Below, piece after piece: positions 17,487-27,500 of a DNA stretch of 64,000 nt (position 1 is the first letter of the stretch; each line of letters starts with the position of its first letter). The translations under genes were made by a program, and so were the position numbers. The stretch spans positions 120,381-184,380 of the forward strand of contig NZ_KK211106.1 in the NCBI RefSeq assembly GCF_000620305.1. Direction: 5' to 3'. The notes under the pieces are model-generated. The model was not told the origin of the DNA. It saw only the letters and a list, made by a program, of their open reading frames with translations, and made no database searches. This DNA is from Desulfitibacter alkalitolerans DSM 16504 (GTDB lineage: Bacteria; Bacillota; DSM-16504; Desulfitibacterales; Desulfitibacteraceae).

Positions 17487-18971
17487 GTGGCAAAATTTAC
17501 TTTTGAGGGGCAACCTCGTTTAAGACTATTATCTAATGAAGAAATTGAAAAAATCCATGATCAAGCCCTTGGTATTCTTGAAAAAACTGGAGTGAAATTT
17601 GATTCAGAAGAAGCCTTGAAAATCCTGGAAAATCATGGGGCGGTTGTAGACTATACCAAGAAGGTTGCTAAAATACCTGGAAAATTAGTTGAAAAGGCAA
17701 TTAAGTCAGCTCCTGAGGAGATTAAATTATATGATAGGGAAGGTCACTTAGCGGCAAATTTATCTGGAAATAATGTTTATTTTGACCCAGGTTCCTGTGC
17801 AATTAAAATGATTGAATCGGACGGCATTACCACTAGAAGTTCCCAAAGCTATGACTTGATTAATATATCAAAGGTCAATGATGCATTAGATAATTTGGCT
17901 TTACAGAGTTCAGCTGTTACCCCCTATGATGTTCCCAAGGTAATTGGGGACAGCTTTCGATTATACTTGTTGTTAAAGAATTCTCCCAAGGCTATAATCA
18001 CCGGTGCTTTTAGTGTTGAAGGCATTTCCAAAATGAGAGATATGCTTGCAGTGGTAAGGGGTGGTTACAAGGAGTTGGAAGACAAACCATTGGCTGTTTT
18101 TGATATTTGTGCCTCACCCCCACTTAAGTGGACTAATATTAGTGCTCAAAACATGATTGACTGTGCTCGCTATGGACTTCCGCAAGAGTTTATTACAATG
18201 GCCATGCCTGGTGCAGCTTCTCCTGCAACACTGGCAGGTTCAGTTCTTGTTCAGGCAACTGAAACCTTAAGTGGTCTAACCCTAGCTCAATGCACTAGAG
18301 AGGGAGCTCCTTGTATCTATGGCAGTGCACCTGTAACCTTTGACATGAGGCATGGAACTACCCCCATGAGCGCCCTGGAGGCAACCATGATTGGTGCAGC
18401 TTATGTACAAATGGGCAAATACTATGGCTTACCTACCCACACCTATGCAGGACTTAGTGATTCAAAACTGGTGGATATACAGGCTGGTTTAGAAACTGCA
18501 ATGAGTGGAATCATTGCTCAACTAGCAGGAGTTAATGTTATTTCTGGTGCAGGTATTCTGGATTTTGTTGGTTGCTTTAGCTTGGAAAAGCTAGTAATTG
18601 ACAATGAAGTTTGTGGTATGGCCTTAAGGTTAAATAAGGGTATTGATGTTAATGATGAAACATTGGCAGCAGAACTCATTTCCGAATTAGGGCCTGGCGG
18701 AGATTATTTACTAGCAGATCATACCTTAAGATGGTATAAAAAAGAGCCTTATCTGCCATCAAAGATTATTGTCAGACAAAGCAACAGTGCCTGGGAGGCT
18801 GATGGGTCTAAAGGAAGCTTTGCACTAGCACAAGAAAGGGTAAGGGATATATTAGAAAATCATGTCCCCCATCAGATGAAGCCAGAAAAGGAAAAAGAAT
18901 TAGACCATGTTGTAAAAGGTTTTATGAAGGAGCATGGCATTAAAGAAATTCCTAATGGACCAAATATGTAA
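17487..18971 (+). CDS. MttB-superfamily methyltransferase without pyrrolysine
   Basis: A protein of 494 residues similar along its length to trimethylamine methyltransferase MttB, but with no in-frame UAG. Non-Pyl members studied so far (MtgB, MtpB, MtcB, MtyB) demethylate quaternary amines such as glycine betaine, proline betaine, carnitine or gamma-butyrobetaine to a corrinoid protein. The substrate here cannot be read from sequence. The GTG start follows AAGGAGG at 17473-17479. Unusually there is no corrinoid protein or MtxA-type gene beside it; the neighbour is an aminotransferase. It might use the corrinoid protein at 665 or one encoded elsewhere. Confidence 0.85.
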   Translation: MAKFTFEGQPRLRLLSNEEIEKIHDQALGILEKTGVKFDSEEALKILENHGAVVDYTKKVAKIPGKLVEKAIKSAPEEIKLYDREGHLAANLSGNNVYFDPGSCAIKMIESDGITTRSSQSYDLINISKVNDALDNLALQSSAVTPYDVPKVIGDSFRLYLLLKNSPKAIITGAFSVEGISKMRDMLAVVRGGYKELEDKPLAVFDICASPPLKWTNISAQNMIDCARYGLPQEFITMAMPGAASPATLAGSVLVQATETLSGLTLAQCTREGAPCIYGSAPVTFDMRHGTTPMSALEATMIGAAYVQMGKYYGLPTHTYAGLSDSKLVDIQAGLETAMSGIIAQLAGVNVISGAGILDFVGCFSLEKLVIDNEVCGMALRLNKGIDVNDETLAAELISELGPGGDYLLADHTLRWYKKEPYLPSKIIVRQSNSAWEADGSKGSFALAQERVRDILENHVPHQMKPEKEKELDHVVKGFMKEHGIKEIPNGPNM

Positions 18972-19045
18972 ATACTATATTAAGCATATTCATGATATTT
19001 TCTAATAAATTTGGTAAAAACTTCTAAAATGAGGAGTGGAACAAT

Positions 19046-20299
19046 GTGGAACAAAAACCAAAGCTAAAACTTCAAAAGTCATTTGATTTGTTTGAAGAGG
19101 CCCAGCGTCTTTCTCCGGGAGGCTTAATGGGGATTCGCAGACCCTATAATTTTATACCTGGGGAATACCCAATTTTTATCGACCATGGCTATGGAGGCCA
19201 CATAGTTGATGTAGATGGCAATGACTATATAGATATGCTTTGCGGCTATGGCCCAATAATCTTGGGATATAATGAAAAGGAAATTAATAATGCGGTAATT
19301 GAGCAAATGGATAAGGGATTCTGTTTTGCTCTGGTTCAGCCTATCCAAAATGAACTTGAAAAAAGATTAATTGACTTAATTCCTTCAGCTGAAATGGCCA
19401 TATTAGTAAAGACAGGATCAGACGCAACTGGTGTAGCAGTTAGAATAGCCAGGGGCTATACTGATAAAAATATAATTTTACGTTGTGGTTATCATGGCTG
19501 GCATGATTGGTGCGTTGAGGTGCAGGGCGGTGTGCCGGATGCCATAAAGAACTTAACCCATGAGTTCCCCTATGGGGATCTAGACGCTTTGGAAAAACTG
19601 CTTAAGGAGCATGGCAATGATGTTGCATGCATAATTGTAACTCCTGTGGGCCACCCCCTGGCAGCCCCTGTTACAGTTCCTCCTGAAGGCTATTTAGAAG
19701 GGGTACGAGAACTGGCTGACAAATACAATGCTGTACTAATCTTTGATGAAATTAGAACTGGCTTTAGAGTATCTCTTGGAGGAGCCCAGGAAAGATATGG
19801 AGTAACACCTGATCTTTCTACCTTTGGAAAAGCCATGGCCAACGGCTATGCCATAAGTGCGTGTGTTGGCAGGGAAGAAATAATGAAGGTAGCAGAAAAA
19901 AAGGTGTTCATAAGCTCTACTTTTTTTCCCAACAGCCTGGAAATGGTGGCTGCAATGAAGTGCATTGATATATTAGAAAGAGAAAATGTTATTGATAGTC
20001 TCTGGAAGCGTGGGGAGATGTTTTTAGACAGACTTGGCAGCATTGTCACAAAATCACAGGTTCCTGCATTAGTATCTGGGATACCTCCAATGCCCTTCTT
20101 GACCTTTGAAAAGGCAGATGACCTATATAAAGAGCGCAGAAACTGTTTCTACACAGAGACAATTCGAAGAAATTTATTTATTCAACCATACCACCACTGG
20201 TATATTGCCCATAGACATACGGATCAAGACCTGTACTATGCATTAAATGCAATTGAAGAAGCCCTGGATATTGTTCGTAAAAAGTACCCTGTAACATAA
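19046..20299 (+). CDS. Class III aminotransferase (glutamate-1-semialdehyde aminomutase-like)
   Basis: This 417-residue PLP enzyme has the IIFDEIRTGFR aspartate motif that holds the pyridine nitrogen and the Schiff-base lysine in STFGKAMANGYAIS. It resembles HemL-like aminotransferases, but the location next to a methyltransferase, not heme genes, argues against heme synthesis. It may transaminate the demethylated amine or its acid derivative. GTG 19046 follows GAGGAG; the nearby ATG at 19044 is out of frame. Confidence 0.82.
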   Translation: MEQKPKLKLQKSFDLFEEAQRLSPGGLMGIRRPYNFIPGEYPIFIDHGYGGHIVDVDGNDYIDMLCGYGPIILGYNEKEINNAVIEQMDKGFCFALVQPIQNELEKRLIDLIPSAEMAILVKTGSDATGVAVRIARGYTDKNIILRCGYHGWHDWCVEVQGGVPDAIKNLTHEFPYGDLDALEKLLKEHGNDVACIIVTPVGHPLAAPVTVPPEGYLEGVRELADKYNAVLIFDEIRTGFRVSLGGAQERYGVTPDLSTFGKAMANGYAISACVGREEIMKVAEKKVFISSTFFPNSLEMVAAMKCIDILERENVIDSLWKRGEMFLDRLGSIVTKSQVPALVSGIPPMPFLTFEKADDLYKERRNCFYTETIRRNLFIQPYHHWYIAHRHTDQDLYYALNAIEEALDIVRKKYPVT

Positions 20300-20319
20300 A
20301 CTTTCACATGGTCCAATTT

Positions 20320-20362
20320 AAAAGTGCATACTAGGAGCCTATCCTTTTATGCACTTTTATTG
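20320..20362 (+). terminator. Hairpin terminator between aminotransferase and PucR gene
   Basis: AAAAGTGCAT (20320-20329) pairs with ATGCACTTTT (20349-20358), with an inner AGGA/TCCT stem, followed by ATT. The U-run is modest, so it may only partly terminate. Confidence 0.7.
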
Positions 20363-20379
20363 GGTTAAGGAGGAGCAAA

Positions 20380-21993
20380 ATGTCATTTACCATAGAAAAT
20401 ATTCTTGACATTGATAATTTAAAGGGAGTTAAGCTTGTTGCAGGGGATAGAGGACTTAATAGACAGGTGAAATGGGTAACAATACTAGAAGTTCTAGATG
20501 AGTTAACCTATTTAGATGAGGGAGATTTGCTTGTAACAACTGGCTATGGACTTGCAGAGGACCAAGAACTGCAAAATAGCTTAATTGAACTGCTTGATAA
20601 GAAAAATATGGCAGGAATTGCAATCCAGCCAGGTTTTTCTCTTGCAGAAATTCCTGCAGCCTTGCTGGAGGAGGCAGACAAAAGGGGCTTTCCTGTCTTA
20701 TACCTGCCAAAGGATTTTTCCTTTAGCAGATTTACACGTCATATATTGAAGCATCTTATTAATCACCAGTTTTATTTATTGGAATACTCACAAAAGATTT
20801 ATAAACAATTAACAAAGCTTGTATTAAACAACCAGGGGCTAGACAGCATTGCCGGAACCCTTATGGAGATGATTAAAAAGCATGTAGTTATCCTGGATTT
20901 ATTTTACAATCCAATTGTCCAGAACTTTACTTCAACTAAAGACCTTAAATTATTCTTTTGTCTTACCGAGGAAATAAAAAGCATTTCAAACCTGATAAGT
21001 GCCAAATCCCAATATGTTAGATTAAATAATGGTGATCAGGTTTATCTAGTTTCTATTACTACAGGGTCTGAGACTATGGGTTACTTATGTGTTTTAAATC
21101 CAGAGGATTCCCTGGAGGAAATGGATGCAATAGCAATAGAGCATGCAGCAACCCTGGCCGCCCTTGTAATGTTAAAGGAGATTGCAGTGAGAGAGACAGA
21201 AAATAGCTTAAGGGAGGATTTTCTAGAAGAAACATTGAAGGGAGTAAATCCGCCACAGATACTTGCAAAAAAGGCTGCCACCTTTGGTTACGATAAGAAT
21301 AAGGGTTACCATTTGATCCTTTTTAATTTAACAAGTTGGGAGATAGTGGCTAATTGTAAAACTGAAAACCAATTGTTTAACCTAAAAAAGTATTTATTAA
21401 CCTCTATTGAGCACTGTATTTCCAAGTACGGCCTTAGATACATGTATAAGTTCTCCCACGATAAAATACTGCTATTGCTCCAGGTAAGTAATGAAGATTT
21501 TCCCCTTGTTGAAAAAGCATCTCAAGAGATTATTGATATTATAAAAGCTAAGTATGGCAGCCATGGGATTGTGGCAGGTATAAGCAATTATTACAGCAAG
21601 CTTGAAAATCTAAACCTTGCATATCAAGAGGCATCCAGGGCAATAGAGTTGAGAGGAATAGCTAATAAAACGGTGACTTTATTTACAGATATTGAAATAT
21701 ACAATTTATTTTATGAAATTGCCCGCCAGGACTTTTCCCAAAGCTTTTTTAAAGAGAAGCTGGGCCTCTTAATAGATTATGATAAAAAGAATGGGTCCCA
21801 AATGGTGACAACCCTTGAACACTTTCTTGCCTGCAACTGTAATTTGCAGGAAACGTCAACAAGCCTGTATGTACATCGCCATACGTTAAGATATAGATTA
21901 CAAAGAATAAAAGAAATTACAGGCCTAGATCCTTTAATACCGCAAGATAGACTAAAACTTCAAATGGCCCTAATGCTTTTAAAAGTAATATAA
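20380..21993 (+). CDS. PucR-family transcriptional regulator
   Basis: A protein of 537 residues. Residues 1-125 form the PucR N-terminal domain (ILDIDNLKGVKLVAGDRG, TTGYGL). The middle resembles the GGDEF-like CdaR domain, and residues 470-535 carry the HTH_30 helix-turn-helix (YVHRHTLRYRLQRIKEITG). Such regulators control purine, GABA or amine catabolism in response to pathway intermediates. It probably regulates the MttB-like/aminotransferase pair upstream. AAGGAGG precedes the ATG. Confidence 0.88.
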   Translation: MSFTIENILDIDNLKGVKLVAGDRGLNRQVKWVTILEVLDELTYLDEGDLLVTTGYGLAEDQELQNSLIELLDKKNMAGIAIQPGFSLAEIPAALLEEADKRGFPVLYLPKDFSFSRFTRHILKHLINHQFYLLEYSQKIYKQLTKLVLNNQGLDSIAGTLMEMIKKHVVILDLFYNPIVQNFTSTKDLKLFFCLTEEIKSISNLISAKSQYVRLNNGDQVYLVSITTGSETMGYLCVLNPEDSLEEMDAIAIEHAATLAALVMLKEIAVRETENSLREDFLEETLKGVNPPQILAKKAATFGYDKNKGYHLILFNLTSWEIVANCKTENQLFNLKKYLLTSIEHCISKYGLRYMYKFSHDKILLLLQVSNEDFPLVEKASQEIIDIIKAKYGSHGIVAGISNYYSKLENLNLAYQEASRAIELRGIANKTVTLFTDIEIYNLFYEIARQDFSQSFFKEKLGLLIDYDKKNGSQMVTTLEHFLACNCNLQETSTSLYVHRHTLRYRLQRIKEITGLDPLIPQDRLKLQMALMLLKVI

Positions 21994-22013
21994 TAGCAAT
22001 TGGTGATAAAACC

Positions 22014-22050
22014 AAAGCAGTCACTCTAGAATGGCTGCTTTTGTTTTCTT
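22014..22050 (+). terminator. Terminator after the PucR gene
   Basis: AAAGCAG (22014-22020) pairs with CTGCTTT (22035-22041), extended inward by CA/TG pairs, followed by TGTTTTCTTT. Confidence 0.85.
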
Positions 22051-22204
22051 TGGGATTTTTGAGCAAATAAAAAATAATCCATATATTTGGTAGGAAAATT
22101 AAATATTTTGTCAAATTGAATATAGGAATATATGAATTTGTTTTTGTGTTTGCTTAAAATGAGATGAAGACAGTGACCGGTGAAGAAACAAAGGGGGGTT
22201 GAAA

Positions 22205-23056
22205 ATGAGTAAAGAAGAAAATGGACACTGGACGCACAGGGTTAAAAAGGATCTGGCACAAAGAGTTGTAGATATAATTCATAATATTACCAAGAACAAC
22301 GTTCAATTCATGGGAAACGGCGGGGAAATAATAGCTACCACCCAACCAGAACGACTGGGAACTATACATGAAGGAGCAAAAAAGGTCATGTCTGGTATTA
22401 GTGATTTTGCTGCAATAACTGAAGAGGATGCAAAAAACATGACAGGGGTTTTACCAGGCTATACAGGTCCTATAGTTTTAGATGGAGAAAGAATTGCTTG
22501 TATTGGCATAACTGGAGATCCATTATTAGTTAAGCCTCTCCAGGAATTGGCTTCTGTAATCGTAGTTGAGGAAATAAAGAAATCCCAAATAAGCAGTTTG
22601 GTTCACAACCAGATACAAAACATCTCTGCAGTTATTCAAGAATTGACGGCAAGTGCTGAGGAAATAGCCTCTTATACAAAAGAGACAGAAAGCATTAGCC
22701 TTAAAGCCTTGGAAAAGTCTAACAATACAAATGAAATAATAGAAATAATCAGAACCATAGCCGACCAGACAAATCTACTAGGGCTAAACGCTGCAATTGA
22801 AGCTGCCAGGGCAGGTGAACATGGACGTGGCTTTAGCGTTGTAGCTGAGGAAGTAAGAAAGCTATCAACTAAATCCAAGGAATCAGTAAACAGCATAAAC
22901 CAAACCATTATTGAAATCCAACGTGTAATAAATGATATATCAAGCATAGTCAAACAATCAGCTGAGATAACCGGACAGCAGTCCATGGCTTTACAGGGGC
23001 TTTCAGAAAGCATGGTAGGGATCCAAGAGGCAACAAATAAGTTGTTACAAAAGTAA
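22205..23056 (+). CDS. Soluble methyl-accepting chemotaxis protein with diacid-recognition domain
   Basis: A protein of 283 residues without membrane segments. Residues 12-115 resemble the sugar-diacid recognition domain of CdaR regulators ([41 protein letters not shown]). Residues 120-283 are a chemoreceptor signalling hairpin with the conserved tip [20 protein letters not shown]. It should sense a small intracellular acid and report to CheA/CheW. GGGGGG sits 6 bases before ATG 22205; a TTG at 22199 is also in frame. Its place after a PucR gene hints that both respond to the same metabolite. Confidence 0.85.
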   Translation: MSKEENGHWTHRVKKDLAQRVVDIIHNITKNNVQFMGNGGEIIATTQPERLGTIHEGAKKVMSGISDFAAITEEDAKNMTGVLPGYTGPIVLDGERIACIGITGDPLLVKPLQELASVIVVEEIKKSQISSLVHNQIQNISAVIQELTASAEEIASYTKETESISLKALEKSNNTNEIIEIIRTIADQTNLLGLNAAIEAARAGEHGRGFSVVAEEVRKLSTKSKESVNSINQTIIEIQRVINDISSIVKQSAEITGQQSMALQGLSESMVGIQEATNKLLQK

Positions 23057-23200
23057 TAACCATTTATTTCCCACTTGCAAAGAATAGTAGTTAGTGGCGT
23101 TTAGACATGGGATAACATAGAATAGATAACAGGATATAAATAAAGGATAATAGTAGTCAATACCGAGCTTATATATGACTGTCTAAGAGGATGTGAATTG

Positions 23201-25546
23201 ATGAGGAGATTTAGAGTTGGTATAGACGATTTAAGAAAGGTTTGTAAACCGGCTTCATTAGGCTTTAAAACCACAAAGGATGTAAAAACATTGGAAGGTA
23301 TTATAGGTCAGGAAAGGGCAGTAAAGGCAATGAATTTTGGCCTGAGAGTAAACAATAAAGGATACAACATATACATGGCTGGAATAAACGGAACTGGAAA
23401 AACCAGCTATGCCAAGTCGCTGGCCTACAATGTAGCTTCTAAGGGGCAGGTGCCAAATGACATATGTTATGTATTTAACTTTAAGGAAATAGACAGGCCC
23501 ATAATCATTGAAATTCCCCCTGGAACAGGAGAAAAGCTTGCTGCAAATATGGATGAATTAGTTGAAACTGTTAAAAAGGGGATTTCAAAGGCATTTACCG
23601 GCGAGGAATTCGATACCCAAAGAAGACTAATCAGAGATAAATATCAAAAGGATACCAGTGAATTATTACAGGAGTTGGATAAAATAGGCAAGGAAAAGGG
23701 CTTTGTTGTACGTCAAACATCCAAGGGTCTAGTTAGTGTTCCATTGGTGGATGGTAAGCCTGTAGACCAGATGGAAGAAGAATTAATAACTGAGGAAATT
23801 ACAAAGGAAATTCAAGAAAAAATTCCAGAAATGCAAAAGCTCCTGGACGAAGTAACAAGAAAAATAAAGGTATTAGAGAAGGAAGCTTCTATGGAGCTTG
23901 TCTCCATAGAAAAAAAGATTGCCATGGCAGTAATTAAGCCCGAAATAGATATGGTGAGAGAAAAGTATAAGGATTATCTGAAGATACAAGTTTATTTAGA
24001 CAATGTTGAAAAGGATATGGCAGATCACTTAAATGTCTTTAAGATAAAAGAGGAGGATCAATCACTAAATCCCTTATTACCCCTGCAGATGGAAAGCCAT
24101 TTGAGCAGATATAAGGTTAATCTATTTGTAAATAATGCTAACCAGGAAGGGGCACCTGTAGTATGTGAAACCAATCCCAACTATTACAATCTATTTGGGA
24201 AGGTTGAAGGCAAGGCTAACATAGGCGGAATAAGCACAGACTTTTCCATGATAAAGTGTGGTTCTATACATAAAGCTAATGGAGGTTATCTTATAATACA
24301 TGCCAAGGAGCTTCTAAAAGATCCCTTTGCCTGGGACGCCTTAAAGAGAACCCTGAAAAATCAGGAATCAGTAATTGAAAACATTGGAGAGCAATTCAAA
24401 ATATTTCCAACTGCCACCATCAAGCCGGAAGCAGTACCTATTAATGTAAAAGTTATTCTCATTGGAAGCTCGTACATTCAGCAGCTGCTGTACAACTATG
24501 ATGAGGATTTTAGCAAGCTCTTTAAAATTATTGCCCAATTTGATACTTCCATGGAAAGAAATAAGGATAATATACTCATGTTCTCCCAGTTCGTGAGTTC
24601 AGTATGCCAACTGGAGAAACTTAAGGAGTTTGACAAAACAGCCGTTGCCAGGATCATTGAGTTCAGCTCGAGATTAGCAGGCCACCAGAAAAGGCTTTCA
24701 ACAAGATTTAATGAAATTGTTGAAATTGTCTATGAGGCAAGTGCATGGGCTGAAATAGAACAGAGCCAGGTTGTAAGCTCAACCCATGTGGAAAGGGCAA
24801 TAGAGGAAAAAATTAATAGGGCAAACCTGCTTGAGGAAAAAATTCAGGAAAACATAATTGAAGGACAAATTCTTATTGAAACAGAAGGTGAGGTTGTTGG
24901 TCAGATAAACGGCCTTTCTGTATATAATCTAGGGGATTATTCCTTTGGAAAACCTTCAAAAATTACAGCCAGGGTATTTAAAGGAAAGAAGGGTCTTATA
25001 AATATTGAACGTGAAGCGAAAATGAGCGGAAAGATTCATGATAAGGGCGTTCTTATTCTCTCAGGATATATAGGTGGCAGGTATGCAAGAAAATCACCCC
25101 TGAGTATTAGTGCAAGCATTTGTTTTGAACAAAGCTATGGTGGTGTTGATGGGGATAGTGCTTCCTGTGCTGAGTTGGTTGTGCTTCTCTCAGCTCTTAC
25201 TGATATTCCAGTTAGACAGGATCTGGCTATAACCGGAGCAATGAATCAAAGAGGCCAGGTTCAGCCAATTGGTGGTGTAAATCAAAAGATAGAGGGCTTC
25301 TATGAGCTGTGTAAAGAACGAGGTCTTACTAAAACCCAGGGAGTAATAATTCCAAAGCAAAATATCGTTAATCTAATGCTGAGTAAAGAGCTTGTAAAGG
25401 ACTGTAAGGCAGGCAAATTTCACATCTACTCTTTTTCCCATGTAGATGAAGCCATAGAACTCTTAACCGGATTTTCTCCAGAAGAATTTTTTGAAAGGGT
25501 GCAAACAAAACTTGAGGAATTTGCCGGGGACCAGGATATTGATTAA
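23201..25546 (+). CDS. Lon-like AAA+ protease (LonB/AAA_32 family)
   Basis: A protein of about 781 residues. It has a Walker A motif (AGINGTGKTSYAKS) near residue 68, a long coiled-coil insertion at about 130-280, and a C-terminal Lon (S16) protease domain with the catalytic serine in DGDSASCAEL and the partner lysine in NQKIEGFYE. There is no classical Lon N-domain and no obvious membrane anchor. Such proteins are believed to be ATP-dependent quality-control proteases. TTG 23198 and ATG 23201 are adjacent in frame; ATG is listed, though AGAGG spacing suits either. Confidence 0.88.
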   Translation: MRRFRVGIDDLRKVCKPASLGFKTTKDVKTLEGIIGQERAVKAMNFGLRVNNKGYNIYMAGINGTGKTSYAKSLAYNVASKGQVPNDICYVFNFKEIDRPIIIEIPPGTGEKLAANMDELVETVKKGISKAFTGEEFDTQRRLIRDKYQKDTSELLQELDKIGKEKGFVVRQTSKGLVSVPLVDGKPVDQMEEELITEEITKEIQEKIPEMQKLLDEVTRKIKVLEKEASMELVSIEKKIAMAVIKPEIDMVREKYKDYLKIQVYLDNVEKDMADHLNVFKIKEEDQSLNPLLPLQMESHLSRYKVNLFVNNANQEGAPVVCETNPNYYNLFGKVEGKANIGGISTDFSMIKCGSIHKANGGYLIIHAKELLKDPFAWDALKRTLKNQESVIENIGEQFKIFPTATIKPEAVPINVKVILIGSSYIQQLLYNYDEDFSKLFKIIAQFDTSMERNKDNILMFSQFVSSVCQLEKLKEFDKTAVARIIEFSSRLAGHQKRLSTRFNEIVEIVYEASAWAEIEQSQVVSSTHVERAIEEKINRANLLEEKIQENIIEGQILIETEGEVVGQINGLSVYNLGDYSFGKPSKITARVFKGKKGLINIEREAKMSGKIHDKGVLILSGYIGGRYARKSPLSISASICFEQSYGGVDGDSASCAELVVLLSALTDIPVRQDLAITGAMNQRGQVQPIGGVNQKIEGFYELCKERGLTKTQGVIIPKQNIVNLMLSKELVKDCKAGKFHIYSFSHVDEAIELLTGFSPEEFFERVQTKLEEFAGDQDID

Positions 25547-25550
25547 ATTA

Positions 25551-25589
25551 AGGGCCCTTATGCATCCACTTTGAAAGCATAAGGGCTCT
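25551..25589. terminator. Bidirectional terminator
   Basis: AGGGCCCTTATGC (25551-25563) pairs with GCATAAGGGCTCT (25577-25589) with one G-U pair. It sits between the convergent Lon-like and histidine kinase genes, whose stops are about 45 bases apart. Confidence 0.85.
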
Positions 25590-25593
25590 AATA

Positions 25594-26934
25594 CTATTGA
25601 GACTGTAGGGTGATCTCATTAATATATACATTTGATGTGTTAGGGCTATTCTCGTCAGATATTGAAGCCTTGATAGGAATTCTAAGCTGAACTGTGGTTC
25701 CTTGATCGGAACTTGAACAAATTCTCAACCCATAGCTTGGTCCATAAAGACTAATTAGTCTTTCGTGTACATTACTTAAGCCTACCCCATTTCCAGACCC
25801 ATAACCTGGCTGAAGAACCAGGTGAATTTTTTCTTCGGGAATGCCAACACCGTCATCAGATACCATCATTACTAGAGTATCTTCCACCATACTGGCGGAA
25901 ATCTTTAAGGTTCCTCCACCCACCTTGGGGGTTATCCCATGCTTTACAGCATTTTCCACAATGGGCTGAAGGCTGAGAAAGGGTATTTTTGTATCAAGCA
26001 GGCAATCGTCAATATCCTGGACGATTTTTAGTGAATCCTCAAAGCGAGCTTTTTCCAGTGTTAAATAAGTGTGAATGCACTCTAGTTCTTCCCCAAGGGT
26101 TATATAGTGTCCTCGTCTTCTGAGAGTTTGCCTGAAAAAGTCAGCCAGATGGATTAGAAGCTGCCTAGCCTTTTCAGGATTGGTTCGACTGTAAAGGACA
26201 ATGGTATTAATTGTATTGAAAAAGAAGTGTGGATTAATTTGTGCATGTAAAGCATCAAGTCTGGCTTTAGTTAGAAGCTGAGACTGTCTGTCAAGCTCAG
26301 CTAATTCAGTTTGCATACTTAATAACTGTCCGATGCCCAAGGCAAGTCTAACTGATTGATCGGGAAGGGGGCCTGGACGAGTATCATATAGCTTTAGTGT
26401 CCCTATGACCTTGCCCTTAACCTTAAGGGGCACTATTATGGCTGCACCCAGGGGACAGCTGCAGTCCTTAACGGGACAGTTAAATCCTTCCGAGGTTTCA
26501 ATAACCTTATATTTCCCGGTTTTTAAAACCTCTTTGGTAGCTGATGTAACTATGGGATCTCCAGGACGGTGCCTTTCGCATCCTACACCCAGAAAAGCCA
26601 GGATTTTTTCCTTGTCAGTTATAGCAACAGCCGGCAGCTGGCTGATCTTTTTTATAATTTCAGCCGTATTTTGGGCGGTGTTTTCGTCTAAACCATGCCG
26701 TAAGTAGGGGAGTGTCTCGTGGGCGATAAAAAGGCTTGTATTTGTGGCCTGCCTGTTTTCATCTTGACTTTTTGACGGCTTTGTGTATAACTTTAGTATT
26801 AACCAGAAGAAAGTAACGTTAGCAGGAATCAAAAGAAATGCCTTCAAAGCTACCTCCAGGGGAGCTGCTAGGAGAAACAGCCCTTCTAACAGGGAAAAAA
26901 TTATAACACATAAAAAGATTAAGGTTTTGGACAT
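25594..26934 (-). CDS. LytS/YpdA-type sensor histidine kinase with Cys-rich GAF domain
   Basis: A protein of 446 residues. Two hydrophobic helices lie at residues 5-50, a GAF domain at about 80-205, the His_kinase domain with phospho-acceptor motif QINPHFFFNTINTIVLYS, and a HATPase domain with NAVKHG and GVGLSNVHERL. The GAF domain carries several cysteines (GCERHRPGDP and NCPVKDCSCPL) that could bind a metal or Fe-S cluster or sense redox state. No response regulator gene is adjacent, so it is an orphan kinase here. GGAGG lies upstream on the minus strand. Confidence 0.88.
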   Translation of the reverse strand: MSKTLIFLCVIIFSLLEGLFLLAAPLEVALKAFLLIPANVTFFWLILKLYTKPSKSQDENRQATNTSLFIAHETLPYLRHGLDENTAQNTAEIIKKISQLPAVAITDKEKILAFLGVGCERHRPGDPIVTSATKEVLKTGKYKVIETSEGFNCPVKDCSCPLGAAIIVPLKVKGKVIGTLKLYDTRPGPLPDQSVRLALGIGQLLSMQTELAELDRQSQLLTKARLDALHAQINPHFFFNTINTIVLYSRTNPEKARQLLIHLADFFRQTLRRRGHYITLGEELECIHTYLTLEKARFEDSLKIVQDIDDCLLDTKIPFLSLQPIVENAVKHGITPKVGGGTLKISASMVEDTLVMMVSDDGVGIPEEKIHLVLQPGYGSGNGVGLSNVHERLISLYGPSYGLRICSSSDQGTTVQLRIPIKASISDENSPNTSNVYINEITLQSQ

Positions 26935-27117
26935 TAAGGTTCCTCCACAACATGAATAGTTACATGAATAGTTAATTGTTATTGTCTCATAATTCTACTT
27001 TTTGTCAATCAACTCCTGCAAAATAAAAGATTTAAGAAGGAATTACCAGGATAATGTTGAAAATGATAGTGTGTAATATTTAAGCTTCACATATATAGTA
27101 AAGGAGAGAAGGTTTAG

Positions 27118-27489
27118 GTGGTAAAGGGAATAGGTACCGATATTGTTAGTATAGTAAGGATTAAAAGCTCCATAGCAAAATTCAAGGAAAAGTTCCAAAA
27201 TAAGATATTTACCATGGATGAATGGAATTACTGCTGGAACAAAAAGAATCCCTATCCTTCCCTGGCTGCACGTTTTGCCGCCAAGGAGGCAGTATTAAAA
27301 GCCTTAGGAACAGGCAAGGGTAAGATAAAGTGGTTGGATATTGAGATCAAATTAGATCCTAAAGGTAAACCTGGTATTAACCTGTCTGGGTTGGCTGCTG
27401 AGACAGCAAGATCCCAATATATTAGCAATTTTAATTTAAGCCTGTCACATTGCTCTGAATATGCGGTAGCCTTTGTTGTAGCCGAATAG
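27118..27489 (+). CDS. acpS: Holo-[acyl-carrier-protein] synthase AcpS
   Basis: This 123-residue enzyme transfers 4'-phosphopantetheine from CoA to acyl carrier protein. Signatures are the N-terminal GIGTDIVSI with its magnesium-binding aspartate and FAAKEAVLKALGTGKG. The start is GTG with GGAGAGAAGG upstream. It begins the acpS-nnr-alr-ndoAI-ndoA gene order common in Firmicutes. Confidence 0.96.
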   Translation: MVKGIGTDIVSIVRIKSSIAKFKEKFQNKIFTMDEWNYCWNKKNPYPSLAARFAAKEAVLKALGTGKGKIKWLDIEIKLDPKGKPGINLSGLAAETARSQYISNFNLSLSHCSEYAVAFVVAE

Positions 27490-27500
27490 GGGGAGAAAAA

